In this document: positions 28,064 to 36,721 of the stretch, piece after piece
Layout of the letters: every line of letters starts with the position of its first letter
Position numbering within the stretch: position 1 is the first letter of the stretch
NCBI GenBank assembly: GCA_002317175.1
Contig: DCJA01000014.1
Span: 33,034-97,033 of the forward strand
DNA: 64,000 nucleotides
Direction of reading: 5' to 3'
Source: Lachnospiraceae bacterium UBA1712
GTDB taxonomy: Bacteria > Bacillota > Clostridia > Lachnospirales > Lachnospiraceae
The notes under the pieces: model-generated
The model's database searches: none
The model's input: the letters and a program-made list of their open reading frames with translations, nothing else
What the model was told of the DNA's origin: nothing
Position numbers and translations under genes: made by a program

Positions 28064-29782
28064 CTATTGTTTGTAATATTCATCAATCCAGGCCTCATAA
28101 TCTTTAAACCTGAATCCATCTTCAAAACCATCACCACGTAACTCAACATCTATCGTCAACAAAGATGCTGGGAACTGATTGTATCCTATAAGCGCATCCT
28201 GCCTTGGAATATATATATTATGTCCTTCCAGATTATAACTATCCGCAGGCCAGTCTATATAGTCCTTCTGGCTGATATAATATGGTTCGTTTATAGTTGA
28301 TATTATATCATATCCAACAGTTTTTATACGATATAAGGCAATAACCACAAAGATACACAGGTATGATATATACAGTGCCTTCTCTTCACCATATTTTTCT
28401 ATCATTTCCATGCAAAGACAACCATCCACAAACAAAGGAATACTTATAAGATAACCATATCCATATCTCACGAGTGGCGCACTATAGAACCAGAATGCAC
28501 AGGCTGCAAATAGCACAGCGAATACCAGAAGCTTATCCCATTTCTGACGTTTTACATACGACTTATATACGAAATAGATTATGCCCGCCAATACACATAT
28601 CAGACAAAGAGTAACCCATCCCTTTTCAATAATGGTCATACTCCTGAACCAGTTTGGTAACCACTGGCTAATCGGCATATCAAGCTTGGTTACATCATTA
28701 ATACCTTTACCATATACCCCTATTTCCATAGCGTCATACTGGGCCATTCCCTTAGGAATCTTCCAATCTACGTTAAAGAGATCTATGAAAGTTGATGGAT
28801 AGATCAGCCATCCCGAAATCAGCACATTTCTTATGAAAAATGGTATCAGTACCACAATTCCTGCACACAGACAGCTGAATATCTGCTTAATCTGCTTTTT
28901 CCTGATCATAATAACTGCAGGCTTTATTACAAGAAGAACCAAAAGTGCAATTGAGAACTTTATAGTAGCCGCATAAACAAGTAAGATGCTTAACATTGCA
29001 AATGGCCATGCTCTGTTCTCATCATTATTGTCCTGTTTATCAACCGCATCCAGCCACATAATCAGTGTTGTAAAGATCAGAATCTGGGCATAATAATCAC
29101 TGGCTGGAGAGGTCATTTCTCTAAAAATCAGGCCTAAATAGAACAAGAATCCGAGTCTGATAAAATCAGAATGCCTAACTTTCTTATTTACAATTATTTT
29201 ATAAATATCAATAATCTGTATAGCACCTATAAGTGCAAAAAAACCAGCAGTTGTATGAAGTGACTGACCTGTCAGATCTATGAAACTATACAGAGCAGTT
29301 AGTGCAAATGCACTGGAGTTATATCCAAATCTTAGTTGCAGGCAAGCCAGACCCTTTACCACTCCATATTCCTCTATCCATCTAATGCTCTGGGCATGAT
29401 AAAGACTGGTATCATAATGAATGTAACCTCTGCTGGTACCATAAGCCATAAGAACAACTGTTATCACATAGATATATGGCAGGTAAAAATGGTACTTATT
29501 ATTATCTGCAAACGCATTGATCAATTCTGATGCTTCTTTTCTAAATATTAGCAGAGCAACTAAAGTAATGACACACAATACTATATTGGCTTCCAATCCC
29601 ACTCCGGCAAATAAACTCCAAAACTGAGCATATACTGTATTAAAAACCAAACCCGCCAAAATAACTGCTAATATCTTATTTACTTTTTTCCTAAAAATCC
29701 TACTAAAAAGGCTCAATACAGCAAGTCCCGTTCCAAACGAGGTAATTGCAATATAGAGCCAGTTAAGCAAAACCATTATCAT
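28064..29782 (-). CDS. Large polytopic membrane protein, GT-C-like
   Basis: This 572-residue protein has about 12-13 membrane helices and a C-terminal soluble tail of about 75 residues. Seen: an acidic loop YIHYDTSLYHAQSIRWIEEY (about 124-143) after the third or fourth helix, as in GT-C glycosyltransferases, with AYGTSRG just before it. It resembles the LIC_10190-type membrane proteins of surface-glycan loci (recalled, not searched). Its neighbours are manC and a GT39-type gene. A role as an extracytoplasmic glycosyltransferase fed by polyprenyl-phosphate sugar is the best inference. Confidence 0.6.
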   Translation of the reverse strand: MIMVLLNWLYIAITSFGTGLAVLSLFSRIFRKKVNKILAVILAGLVFNTVYAQFWSLFAGVGLEANIVLCVITLVALLIFRKEASELINAFADNNKYHFYLPYIYVITVVLMAYGTSRGYIHYDTSLYHAQSIRWIEEYGVVKGLACLQLRFGYNSSAFALTALYSFIDLTGQSLHTTAGFFALIGAIQIIDIYKIIVNKKVRHSDFIRLGFLFYLGLIFREMTSPASDYYAQILIFTTLIMWLDAVDKQDNNDENRAWPFAMLSILLVYAATIKFSIALLVLLVIKPAVIMIRKKQIKQIFSCLCAGIVVLIPFFIRNVLISGWLIYPSTFIDLFNVDWKIPKGMAQYDAMEIGVYGKGINDVTKLDMPISQWLPNWFRSMTIIEKGWVTLCLICVLAGIIYFVYKSYVKRQKWDKLLVFAVLFAACAFWFYSAPLVRYGYGYLISIPLFVDGCLCMEMIEKYGEEKALYISYLCIFVVIALYRIKTVGYDIISTINEPYYISQKDYIDWPADSYNLEGHNIYIPRQDALIGYNQFPASLLTIDVELRGDGFEDGFRFKDYEAWIDEYYKQ

Positions 29783-29819
29783 AGCTATTATTTCCTACTT
29801 TTATAGTCTCTATTATGCT

Positions 29820-31397
29820 TTATTGTAATTGATATATATCTACAAATAATCTCTCTCCTACCTTTTCATAGTATGAAAGATTTTTGTTGTTATCAATCAC
29901 TTTTTGCATAATTATTTCAGAGTTATCACTTCTGCATGCATATACATACAGGTTGTCACTATTACATATTTCTTCATCCGTAATGTCATCCTCATTGTTC
30001 ATGGATATGAAGAAGATTCTTTCATAGGACATCAACTCCTTACTGTCTTTCCATATCATCCAGCTGTTAACTGGATTGTATATAAACATGACATCACTGT
30101 CAGCTCTTTCGCTTGCCCACTCATAGTTGTCTACATCTTCCCTATAGAGAAAAAATACTTTATTATTACACAGCCCATAGACCTGACAGGCAACTGCAAG
30201 TACAAGCAACATTACTGGGATTATTTTTTTCTTACTTATCCTGTCTGTCACAGCAAAGAGGCTCATCACTACAAGAAGAATAACAAGACCGTATACTGGG
30301 CATTCATATCTCAATGCCTCTGCAGGATTACTAGGTACCATTCCTGTCTTGCAAACTGTCAAAAAATATCCAACAGAGACTACAAATAATAAAATCTGCG
30401 CTGGAGTAATATCAGCTTTTTGCGCACTTTTCTTTTTCTTATATGCCAAAGGCATAGCAAAGAGAAGTATTATCAGTAGCAAAACAAAGAAAGAACCACT
30501 GAAAGTAAAATCATTTAACATCTGAGTAAAGAAGTTGATTCTGTCCCAGGTATTGGATACATCCATAAAGGCCTGAGTAGCTTCTGTTCCTCTGTATCCA
30601 GAGAAAATATGGGACAGGCACACAGGGTAGTACAAAATTGCCAGTAATATTCCCACGCTTACACTTCCACCATAGATAAATGCTTTTACTCTGGTCTCTC
30701 TGTGAAATACGAGATAAAGACAAACGTATGCCGCTACAAAAAAAGCAAACACCATATAATAATAATGTGTCAGAAATCCCAGACAGCTTACTATCAGCGT
30801 TGGAATAAAACAGCTTTTAAAACTCCACTGATTATTATCAAAAGCCTTCATGGCTATATACAGCAGAACAAAACACATAAAGGTCAGCATTGAATACATT
30901 CGAATAAAGGTAATTGTACTTAGATATCCTGCTGACAGTCCAAACAATAGGATAGTAAACAGATTTACCAGCCTATTCTGTTTTACAGCAATATCTGCTA
31001 TCTTCCACAGAAGAATCAGACACAACAAATAAAAGAACAGATTGATAATCAGTCCCTGCCATTTTGAAAATGTATTTTTTGATAGGAAACATACTACGCG
31101 AAGTACATAGTAATAAAGTGGCGGATGGACATCATATGACTGACTTGTCTTTACCAGACCAAGATTCAATGTCTCGCCTTCATTGACCACAAATTCACTT
31201 GTGATCTCATCTACCTCTTTCCATTCATTGTCTGTAGGCCACAGACCATATGTAACATTGGTAGAATAATAAGAATAGTTCTCATCATAGTGAAAGCCCT
31301 GCTTTTCATTACAAAACAGGACTGCAACTATCATGGATATGAATATTAAAAACCACATTGTGAGCTTATAGCTCAAATCGTTTTTTAGAAAACGCAT
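29820..31397 (-). CDS. GT39/ArnT-like membrane glycosyltransferase
   Basis: This 525-residue polytopic protein resembles protein-mannosyltransferase/ArnT-type GT-C enzymes, which move a sugar from a polyprenyl-phosphate carrier on the outer face. Seen: after the first helix comes FHYDENYSYYSTN, with the Asp-Glu pair typical of the catalytic loop. A YDVHPPLYYYVLR segment follows, strongly typical of the GT39-like group, then about ten helices and a soluble C-terminal domain. I chose the ATG at 31397; a start at 31421 would lie within the CobS-like gene. It is directly downstream of the cobS-like gene. Confidence 0.8.
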   Translation of the reverse strand: MRFLKNDLSYKLTMWFLIFISMIVAVLFCNEKQGFHYDENYSYYSTNVTYGLWPTDNEWKEVDEITSEFVVNEGETLNLGLVKTSQSYDVHPPLYYYVLRVVCFLSKNTFSKWQGLIINLFFYLLCLILLWKIADIAVKQNRLVNLFTILLFGLSAGYLSTITFIRMYSMLTFMCFVLLYIAMKAFDNNQWSFKSCFIPTLIVSCLGFLTHYYYMVFAFFVAAYVCLYLVFHRETRVKAFIYGGSVSVGILLAILYYPVCLSHIFSGYRGTEATQAFMDVSNTWDRINFFTQMLNDFTFSGSFFVLLLIILLFAMPLAYKKKKSAQKADITPAQILLFVVSVGYFLTVCKTGMVPSNPAEALRYECPVYGLVILLVVMSLFAVTDRISKKKIIPVMLLVLAVACQVYGLCNNKVFFLYREDVDNYEWASERADSDVMFIYNPVNSWMIWKDSKELMSYERIFFISMNNEDDITDEEICNSDNLYVYACRSDNSEIIMQKVIDNNKNLSYYEKVGERLFVDIYQLQ

Positions 31398-31398
31398 C

Positions 31399-32166
31399 TT
31401 ACCACCACTTCTTATAAGCAAGAAGAGCTGCTAATGGAATAACTATTTCACAAAGCTGAAGGAAGAATCCTGCACTATCCTCTGTAATTCCTCCAAAATG
31501 CTTTTGAGTTACAAACCAGTAATATAGGAATGTTAATAATGCTCCAATTACGCAGCACATACCTACACTGGAATTAAAGTAAACCATAAAATATGCTGAT
31601 GCCATTGCAATAATTCCAAGAATCGCTATCTCTACCGTTCTTGCTGCTGACTCAGGCACATAAGTGGTGCATTTGCTTTCCTTTGCATGATTGAGTGTCA
31701 GAATTGAAAGACCAAATAATGCTCTGGACATAACAAAACCAATACATAGAATTGGTATACCATCTATAGGCATCTCACTCCAGATACCAATATCAAGAAG
31801 ATAATAACTGATACATACAATAATAGCGAAGTAACCACCATGGGAATCGGCCATTATTTCCATCTTCTCTTCACGCGATTTATGGGCACACAGTGCATCT
31901 ACAGTTTTTACAAAACCCTCAAGATGTCCACCGCCAGATACAATAATTGGCAATATAACACATACTGCAGCTGGTAAAAGAGCATAATTACAAAGATATG
32001 GCCATCCCTCAGAACAAATATAGATAATGGCACCAATGATCATCCCAATAATCGGAACAAACACCAAAATATATCTTGTACTTTCTTCATCCTCTTTAAA
32101 TCTAGCTTTTGGACAGAATGAATACTTTGAAAAAGCCATAATTAAGCTTTTTAAAACACTGTTCAT
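31399..32166 (-). CDS. Divergent CobS-like membrane protein (adenosylcobinamide-GDP ribazoletransferase family)
   Basis: CobS joins adenosylcobinamide-GDP and alpha-ribazole in the last steps of cobalamin synthesis. This 255-residue membrane protein has the family length and helix pattern, with the two hallmark regions in altered form. SGGGHLEGFVKTVDAL stands where canonical clostridial CobS has HLDG and DTVDAL, and IMADSHGGYFAI stands where KDPH..AFA is usual. No other cobalamin gene is in the window. Its neighbours are a DUF3048 lipoprotein (20 bases upstream) and a GT39-type transferase, so either a true CobS is carried at a glycan locus or the fold does something else here. Confidence 0.75.
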   Translation of the reverse strand: MNSVLKSLIMAFSKYSFCPKARFKEDEESTRYILVFVPIIGMIIGAIIYICSEGWPYLCNYALLPAAVCVILPIIVSGGGHLEGFVKTVDALCAHKSREEKMEIMADSHGGYFAIIVCISYYLLDIGIWSEMPIDGIPILCIGFVMSRALFGLSILTLNHAKESKCTTYVPESAARTVEIAILGIIAMASAYFMVYFNSSVGMCCVIGALLTFLYYWFVTQKHFGGITEDSAGFFLQLCEIVIPLAALLAYKKWW

Positions 32167-32186
32167 ATTAATCCCTATTTCCCCTA

Positions 32187-33314
32187 TTACTCAATAACAA
32201 CATCTTCTGCATAATCATTCCAGATAATACATACCCATGTTTTTCCCTTACTTACAGGAATTGGATTGCCATCTGAATCAATATATGTTGCTGGTACTGT
32301 ATCTTCTGTTCTTACCCAGGTACCTTCTTTCATCTTTCCCTGTGTAAATACCTGTACCTTATAACCATTATCACCATGACATCCAAATGCAAGATAATCA
32401 TGACTATCTCTTACTTCACCGTGGCAATACTGGAAGATAACATTATCAAAAGCAAGCTGTTCGCCTGTAACTTCATCAATATGCTTGTCACCATACTGAT
32501 ATCTGTAATACTTGCCATCTTCTTCGTTATACTCAAATCTAGCCTGCACCTTTGAAAATCCATTGGCTTTTCCAGATTCTTTTCCGCCTGGATACAACAC
32601 TGTTGCTGACTGCGCTCCATCATATGCTGAAGTATCATCCATAAATGTAAACTTAGGAGTATAATTTTCCCTTACTGTTGTACGATAACCGAACTTCTCA
32701 ATGTCGGATAACAATCCATCCATATCTATATAAACGTTATGAGGCGCTTTTCTGTCTGGAGTTCTGTAAAATGTATTTACAGCTGGCTCATTGATACCAG
32801 AAACTGCACCACTAAGATTATCAACTCCATCGGAATTAAGATAATCACCTACATATGGAGTAGCCTGACCAAAATGACAGTATAAACTGTCATATTCATT
32901 GGCTAAGAATACAAAATAATCACGACAGCTTCTGATAGAACCTATCTTCTCAACATGCTCATAATCTTCAAATATACCCATCAGTCTGGTAATACGACCC
33001 TCAACTGGGCATTCATATATAATCGATGCCTGTGATGTACCTGACTGAGGACAACCCTCTTTTATATTGTTAAGCATAACAGCCAACGGTCTGTGCTGCT
33101 GCTGTTCTATAGTACAGCTTTCACCTGTGAGATAACTGATTATCTCCTGCTCTTCTACTATCTCTTCCTGTACAGCTTCCTGTGTTACTACAACTTCTTC
33201 CTGTACAGCTTCCTCTATAGCCTGTGCTTCTTCTGCTGCCTCTCTTGGTGTCTTGCAGGCTAGCATTGTAACTGCAATTGCAAGAACAGCAAAAACACTT
33301 ATTTTCTTTCTCAT
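32187..33314 (-). CDS. DUF3048 (YerB-like) lipoprotein
   Basis: This is a predicted surface lipoprotein of 375 residues. Seen: a signal peptide ending in the lipobox MLAC (Cys about 20), an acidic, Gln/Glu/Val-rich linker (about 23-65), then the DUF3048 domain with AVMLNNIKEGCPQSGTSQA and GIFEDYEHVEKIGSIRS. A C-terminal subdomain follows. The family includes B. subtilis YerB; its biochemical role is not established. It is the first gene of the minus-strand run leading into the glycan locus and is divergent from the flippase gene. Confidence 0.85.
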   Translation of the reverse strand: MRKKISVFAVLAIAVTMLACKTPREAAEEAQAIEEAVQEEVVVTQEAVQEEIVEEQEIISYLTGESCTIEQQQHRPLAVMLNNIKEGCPQSGTSQASIIYECPVEGRITRLMGIFEDYEHVEKIGSIRSCRDYFVFLANEYDSLYCHFGQATPYVGDYLNSDGVDNLSGAVSGINEPAVNTFYRTPDRKAPHNVYIDMDGLLSDIEKFGYRTTVRENYTPKFTFMDDTSAYDGAQSATVLYPGGKESGKANGFSKVQARFEYNEEDGKYYRYQYGDKHIDEVTGEQLAFDNVIFQYCHGEVRDSHDYLAFGCHGDNGYKVQVFTQGKMKEGTWVRTEDTVPATYIDSDGNPIPVSKGKTWVCIIWNDYAEDVVIE

Positions 33315-33425
33315 GTACCTATTCTCCTAGTTATGGACGGTATTCTGCTACATTTTACAACTTCAAGGTCAAAAAATCTACAGTTTTCACAATTATTTAA
33401 TATTTATACAAAATATCAACTAATC

Positions 33426-33453
33426 TTTAACTATTTAAAATCTGTGATAGAAT
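33426..33453 (+). promoter_or_regulatory. Possible SigA promoter of the flippase gene
   Basis: TTTAAC (33426-33431) and TAGAAT (33448-33453) are 16 bases apart in the spacer between the divergent DUF3048 and flippase genes. The match is fair, and the position about 35 bases before the ATG at 33489 is right. Confidence 0.5.
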
Positions 33454-33488
33454 ATTGATATTATCCATTTTAGATGATAGGAAGATAC

Positions 33489-35141
33489 ATGAATCAGAAA
33501 CGCAAAAATAATTTTATAATGCAGGCCGGTATTCTGGCTGCTGCAGGAATCATAGTTAGAATCATTGGTATTCTTTACAGAAGTCCCCTGGTGGTGATTA
33601 TTGGTGATGAAGGAAATGGTTACTATAGCTCAGCCTATAATTTCTATACCATTATTCTGCTGGTCTCTTCATACAGTATTCCTTCTGCAATATCAAAGGT
33701 AATTGCTGCAAGACTTGGATTTGGAGAATACCGCAATGCCCATAAGCTGTTCCACGGCTCGCTGGTATATGTTTTTATCGTTGGAATTATTGGTTCTTTT
33801 GTCTGCTTTTTCTTTGCAGATTCTATGGTAGGACATAATTCAGCTATGGTTCTTCGCGTATTTGCGCCAACTATTTTCTTCTCAGGATTTCTAGGATGTT
33901 TAAGAGGTTACTTTCAAGCCCATCGCAGTATGGTTGAGACCTCACTCTCTCAGATAATAGAACAGATTCTTAATGCTATTGTCAGCATTACTGCCGCTTA
34001 CCTGTTAATTGCTTCAGTTTCATCAGCCAGTGACACAACACAGGCAATCTATGGAGCAATAGGAAGTGCCGTTGGAACAGGTAGTGGTGTAATTATTGCT
34101 CTGCTGTTTATGTTTGCAGTTTATCTTCATAACAGAAAACAGTTTCTTTATGATATTGATGGCGATGAACATGATAATACTCTCAGTAACAGTGAAGTAG
34201 CTAAGATACTGGTAAGTATGGTTACTCCTTTTGTTCTTAGTACATGTATCTATAATCTTTCAACGGCTTCAAACCAAAAGATTTATCAGACCATCACACA
34301 AAATTTTCAGGGTATGGATGAAGCTACATCAGCAACCTTATATGGACTATTTGCAGGAAAAGGAATGCAGATCATCAATATTCCAGTCGCAATAGCTACT
34401 GCTATGTCTGCGGCAATTATGCCCGTAATATCTGCTACATATGAGAGAGGTGAACTTGATGATACCAAAGAAAAGATGGCTAGCGCTATTCGTGTTACCA
34501 TGCTGCTCGCTATCCCTTCTGCAGTTGGTTTGTTTGTTCTTTCCAATCCAGTTACCATGCTTTTGTATAACCAGCGTGCTTCCCTGGATATCGTTTCGTC
34601 TTTAATTAAGGTTCTTGCAATAGCAGTTGTTCTCTACTGCCTATCAACCCTTAGTAACGGTATGCTTCAGGGAACTGGCTACGTCAACCGTCCAGTTATT
34701 CATGCAACAATAGCTCTTTTTATCCAGGCGACACTTCTTGTAGTTCTTCTGTTTACAAGTAATCTAGGACTATATTCTCTTTGTCTTGCCAATGTTACAT
34801 ACTCACTTCTGATGTGTATTATGAATGGTATGTCTATGAGACATAAGCTGGAATATAAGCAGGAGGTTAAACATACCTTTGTACTTCCGTTTATAAGTGC
34901 TTTGATAATGGGAATCATTGCAGCTATCATTAATTATGCAGGAAGATATATATATCTTCTTAGCCATGAGGAACTGAGCTGGTACGCCAATGCCGTAATA
35001 CTGATAATAGATATTGCCATATCTGCTATTTGTTATCTTATGCTGATTGTTAAGCTAAAGGCTGTTGATGAAGAATCTCTGCTTAGTCTTCCAAAGGGAA
35101 AAATGTTACTCAGAATCTGTAGAAAAATGAAATTGTTATAA
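33489..35141 (+). CDS. MurJ/YtgP-type lipid flippase (MOP superfamily)
   Basis: This polytopic membrane protein of 550 residues has about 14 helices. It belongs to the SpoVB/YtgP/MurJ group of the polysaccharide-transporter family, which flips lipid II or other lipid-linked saccharides. Seen: an N-terminal QAGILAAAGIIVRIIGILYR segment and GDEGNGYYSSAYNFY, both typical of YtgP. A central FAGKGMQIINIPVAIATAMS and LLYN near 365 follow. I chose the ATG at 33489 because AGGAAG lies six bases before it; the in-frame ATG at 33474 has none. It lies next to, but divergent from, the glycan locus, so it may serve peptidoglycan, the glycan, or both. Confidence 0.83.
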   Translation: MNQKRKNNFIMQAGILAAAGIIVRIIGILYRSPLVVIIGDEGNGYYSSAYNFYTIILLVSSYSIPSAISKVIAARLGFGEYRNAHKLFHGSLVYVFIVGIIGSFVCFFFADSMVGHNSAMVLRVFAPTIFFSGFLGCLRGYFQAHRSMVETSLSQIIEQILNAIVSITAAYLLIASVSSASDTTQAIYGAIGSAVGTGSGVIIALLFMFAVYLHNRKQFLYDIDGDEHDNTLSNSEVAKILVSMVTPFVLSTCIYNLSTASNQKIYQTITQNFQGMDEATSATLYGLFAGKGMQIINIPVAIATAMSAAIMPVISATYERGELDDTKEKMASAIRVTMLLAIPSAVGLFVLSNPVTMLLYNQRASLDIVSSLIKVLAIAVVLYCLSTLSNGMLQGTGYVNRPVIHATIALFIQATLLVVLLFTSNLGLYSLCLANVTYSLLMCIMNGMSMRHKLEYKQEVKHTFVLPFISALIMGIIAAIINYAGRYIYLLSHEELSWYANAVILIIDIAISAICYLMLIVKLKAVDEESLLSLPKGKMLLRICRKMKLL

Positions 35142-35178
35142 GGTTAATCTCTGATATATGCTCTCTTAAGAGTATTTG

Positions 35179-35210
35179 CACGCAGGATATATATTATCTT
35201 GCGTGTTTTT
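35179..35210 (+). terminator. Intrinsic terminator of the flippase gene
   Basis: CACGCAGGATA and TATCTTGCGTG form an 11-bp stem with one G-T pair around a five-base loop, followed by TTTTT. It lies 38 bases after the stop. The 3' arm of this hairpin is also the first unit of the tandem repeat that follows. Confidence 0.8.
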
Positions 35211-35378
35211 ATGTTATCTTGCGCGCTTTGATTCTTATTGCATGAATTTGCATTATTTTACGTGTTTTAACATTTTATTGCTTGGTTTCGCATTATCTTG
35301 CGCGATGTGACATCTTATTTCGTACTTTTGCATTATATTTCATTTTTACGCAATATGTTTCACTCCTTTATCTCCACT
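35199..35378. repeat. Degenerate tandem repeat with an exact 20-base period
   Basis: Nine successive 20-base units run without insertions or deletions from 35199: TTGCGTGTTTTTATGTTATC, TTGCGCGCTTTGATTCTTAT, TGCATGAATTTGCATTATTT, TACGTGTTTTAACATTTTAT, TGCTTGGTTTCGCATTATCT, TGCGCGATGTGACATCTTAT, TTCGTACTTTTGCATTATAT, TTCATTTTTACGCAATATGT, and a decayed ninth. The rough consensus is TTGCGTGTTTTGCATTATNT. The first unit overlaps the flippase terminator. The period is not a multiple of three and no ORF spans it. It lies just upstream of the XRE regulator gene. Confidence 0.8.
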
Positions 35379-35418
35379 AAAACTGATAAAATATTACTTG
35401 AATATAGGAGATACAAAC

Positions 35419-35733
35419 ATGGCACAAATATTTAATATTATTAAACTATTAATGAAAGTCGAGCACATCACTCCCAAACAAATAGCTAAAACCACACATC
35501 TTTCAGACAGAACTATTTCCAGCATTTCCAACGGTTATGCTAACCCCACCACAAGAACAATGTGTGATATAGCAGATTATTTTGATATGCCTATTGACTT
35601 AATAATTGGAAGAAATATTGATAAATATAAAATTATTGAAGATGGTGATCATATAAGAATTGAGTATTCAGACCCCAAAAATCAGAAAAGATTACTTTTT
35701 GTTCTGCGCTGCTTTCAGTCAATGAAAGAATAG
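35419..35733 (+). CDS. Small XRE-family helix-turn-helix regulator
   Basis: This 104-residue DNA-binding protein has an N-terminal Cro/C1-type HTH (about 5-62). Seen: ITPKQIAKTTHLSDRTISSI with the recognition helix in SDRTISSISNG, then DYFDMPIDLIIGRN, and a short C-terminal part of about 40 residues ending FVLRCFQSMKE. I chose the ATG at 35419, with AGGAG eight bases upstream; an in-frame TTG at 35398 is less likely. The gene stands alone between the tandem repeat upstream and a non-coding region rich in inverted repeats downstream. Targets are unknown. Confidence 0.8.
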   Translation: MAQIFNIIKLLMKVEHITPKQIAKTTHLSDRTISSISNGYANPTTRTMCDIADYFDMPIDLIIGRNIDKYKIIEDGDHIRIEYSDPKNQKRLLFVLRCFQSMKE

Positions 35734-35818
35734 TACAATTTCACACATCTTTATGAGGGGATCTATACTACACTTCTTAATTCACATCCTGCCATTACTA
35801 ATCTGTAACCCTTCATAT

Positions 35819-35845
35819 AAAAAAGGAGCTGTTGACACAGCTCCT
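35819..35845 (-). terminator. Intrinsic terminator, minus strand
   Basis: AGGAGCTGT and ACAGCTCCT form a perfect 9-bp stem with a four-base loop. Six Ts follow on the minus strand, so it reads as a good terminator for a transcript coming from the cyclophilin gene. On the plus strand the T-run is weak (ATCATTTTG), so ending of the XRE gene there is less sure. Confidence 0.7.
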
Positions 35846-35889
35846 ATCATTTTGAATATTAACAATTAATTACCCTATAAAAGGGAGGA

Positions 35890-35916
35890 TGCCAAGTATA
35901 CGATGTATACTTGGCA
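35890..35916. repeat. Perfect 12-bp inverted repeat
   Basis: TGCCAAGTATAC and GTATACTTGGCA flank a GAT spacer. It can be an RNA hairpin or a dyad operator. Its core CAAGTATAC/GTATACTTG is partly shared with the hairpin at 36039-36072. Confidence 0.75.
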
Positions 35917-36038
35917 TTTATTATGAAAAAGTTATTTATTTAACTTGGTAATCTCTTTTCTATACTTGTATTGTAAAGAAGGAATTTGTATAAATAATGT
36001 TATGTAAATTAACGTTAAGTTAATTAATTGTTAACGAA

Positions 36039-36072
36039 ATATGAACAAGTACCCTGGGATACTTGTTCATAT
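36039..36072. repeat. Perfect 13-bp inverted repeat
   Basis: ATATGAACAAGTA and TACTTGTTCATAT flank the eight bases CCCTGGGA. It lies 39 bases past the cyclophilin stop codon. No T-run follows on either strand, so it is not a classical terminator. Confidence 0.75.
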
Positions 36073-36111
36073 ATTAGTCGGTTATTGTATTTTACACGTA
36101 TTTACTACTAT

Positions 36112-36633
36112 CTATACATGCTCTGGTTCTGGGTAATCAACACCGAAAGTATCAACTGTCATGGATGCAATCTTCTGATCATTCATAGGTCTGTCACCCC
36201 AGTCTGTTCTTTCTTCTGCTATTTTATTAACTACATCCATACCCTCTACCAGCTTACCAAATGCTGCATAGCTTCCATCAAGATGTGGAGAATTCTTATG
36301 CATGATAAAGAACTGTGATCCTGCAGAGTTTGGATTCATGGCTCTTGCCATAGACAACACACCTTCTGTGTGCTTCAGATCATTAGTAAAACCATTCTGT
36401 GAGAATTCACCCTTGATGCTGTATCCAGGACCACCCATTCCTGTTCCATCAGGACAGCCTCCTTGAATCATAAAACCTTTTATTACTCTATGGAAAATGA
36501 GTCCATCATAAAATTTCTTATTAATCAGGCTAATAAAATTATTAACAGACTGTGGTGCTATTTCTGGATAAAGCTCTGCTTTCATCACACCACCATCTGC
36601 CATAGTGATAGTTACTATTGGGTTCTGTGCCAT
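36112..36633 (-). CDS. Cyclophilin-type peptidyl-prolyl cis-trans isomerase
   Basis: This cytosolic PPIase of 173 residues speeds proline isomerisation in protein folding. Seen: FHRVIKGFMIQGG (about 48-60, with the catalytic Arg), GTGMGGPGY, the FFIMHKNSPHLDGSYAAFGK core, and a C-terminal extension of about 20 residues. There is no signal peptide. The ATG at 36633 follows AAAGGAAA. The gene is isolated, with a structured non-coding region downstream. Confidence 0.93.
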   Translation of the reverse strand: MAQNPIVTITMADGGVMKAELYPEIAPQSVNNFISLINKKFYDGLIFHRVIKGFMIQGGCPDGTGMGGPGYSIKGEFSQNGFTNDLKHTEGVLSMARAMNPNSAGSQFFIMHKNSPHLDGSYAAFGKLVEGMDVVNKIAEERTDWGDRPMNDQKIASMTVDTFGVDYPEPEHV

Positions 36634-36721
36634 AGTTTTCTATTTCCTTTCCAAGTTAATTGTTTTATTATAAATACATATTGATTTTAAACCATAAACA
36701 GGAAAATTAAAAGGTATAACC

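Larger units (their letters stand above)
35734..36111. other. 378-base non-coding region with several inverted repeats
   Basis: No credible gene is seen. The region holds three strong hairpins (35819-35845, 35890-35916, 36039-36072) and an AT-rich palindromic stretch (TTAACGTTAA, TTAATTAA and GTTAAC, about 36008-36036). The heptamer ATACTTG or its complement recurs (35893-35899, 35907-35913, 35962-35968, 36060-36066). On the minus strand it could be a long structured 3' UTR of the cyclophilin gene ending at the T-rich hairpin 35845-35819; on the plus strand it follows the XRE regulator. Confidence 0.6.

Noticed and set aside
33315..33488. Cobalamin riboswitch before the DUF3048/CobS-like genes
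   Set aside because: The spacer is too short and shows no B12-box or expected stems.
35199..35378. CRISPR-like array
   Set aside because: Units are contiguous 20-mers with drift and no unique spacers; no cas genes are in the window.
35889..35951. 20-codon ORF beginning in the inverted repeat
   Set aside because: The GGGAGG lies directly against the ATG with no spacing, and the sequence is mostly the two arms of a perfect hairpin.
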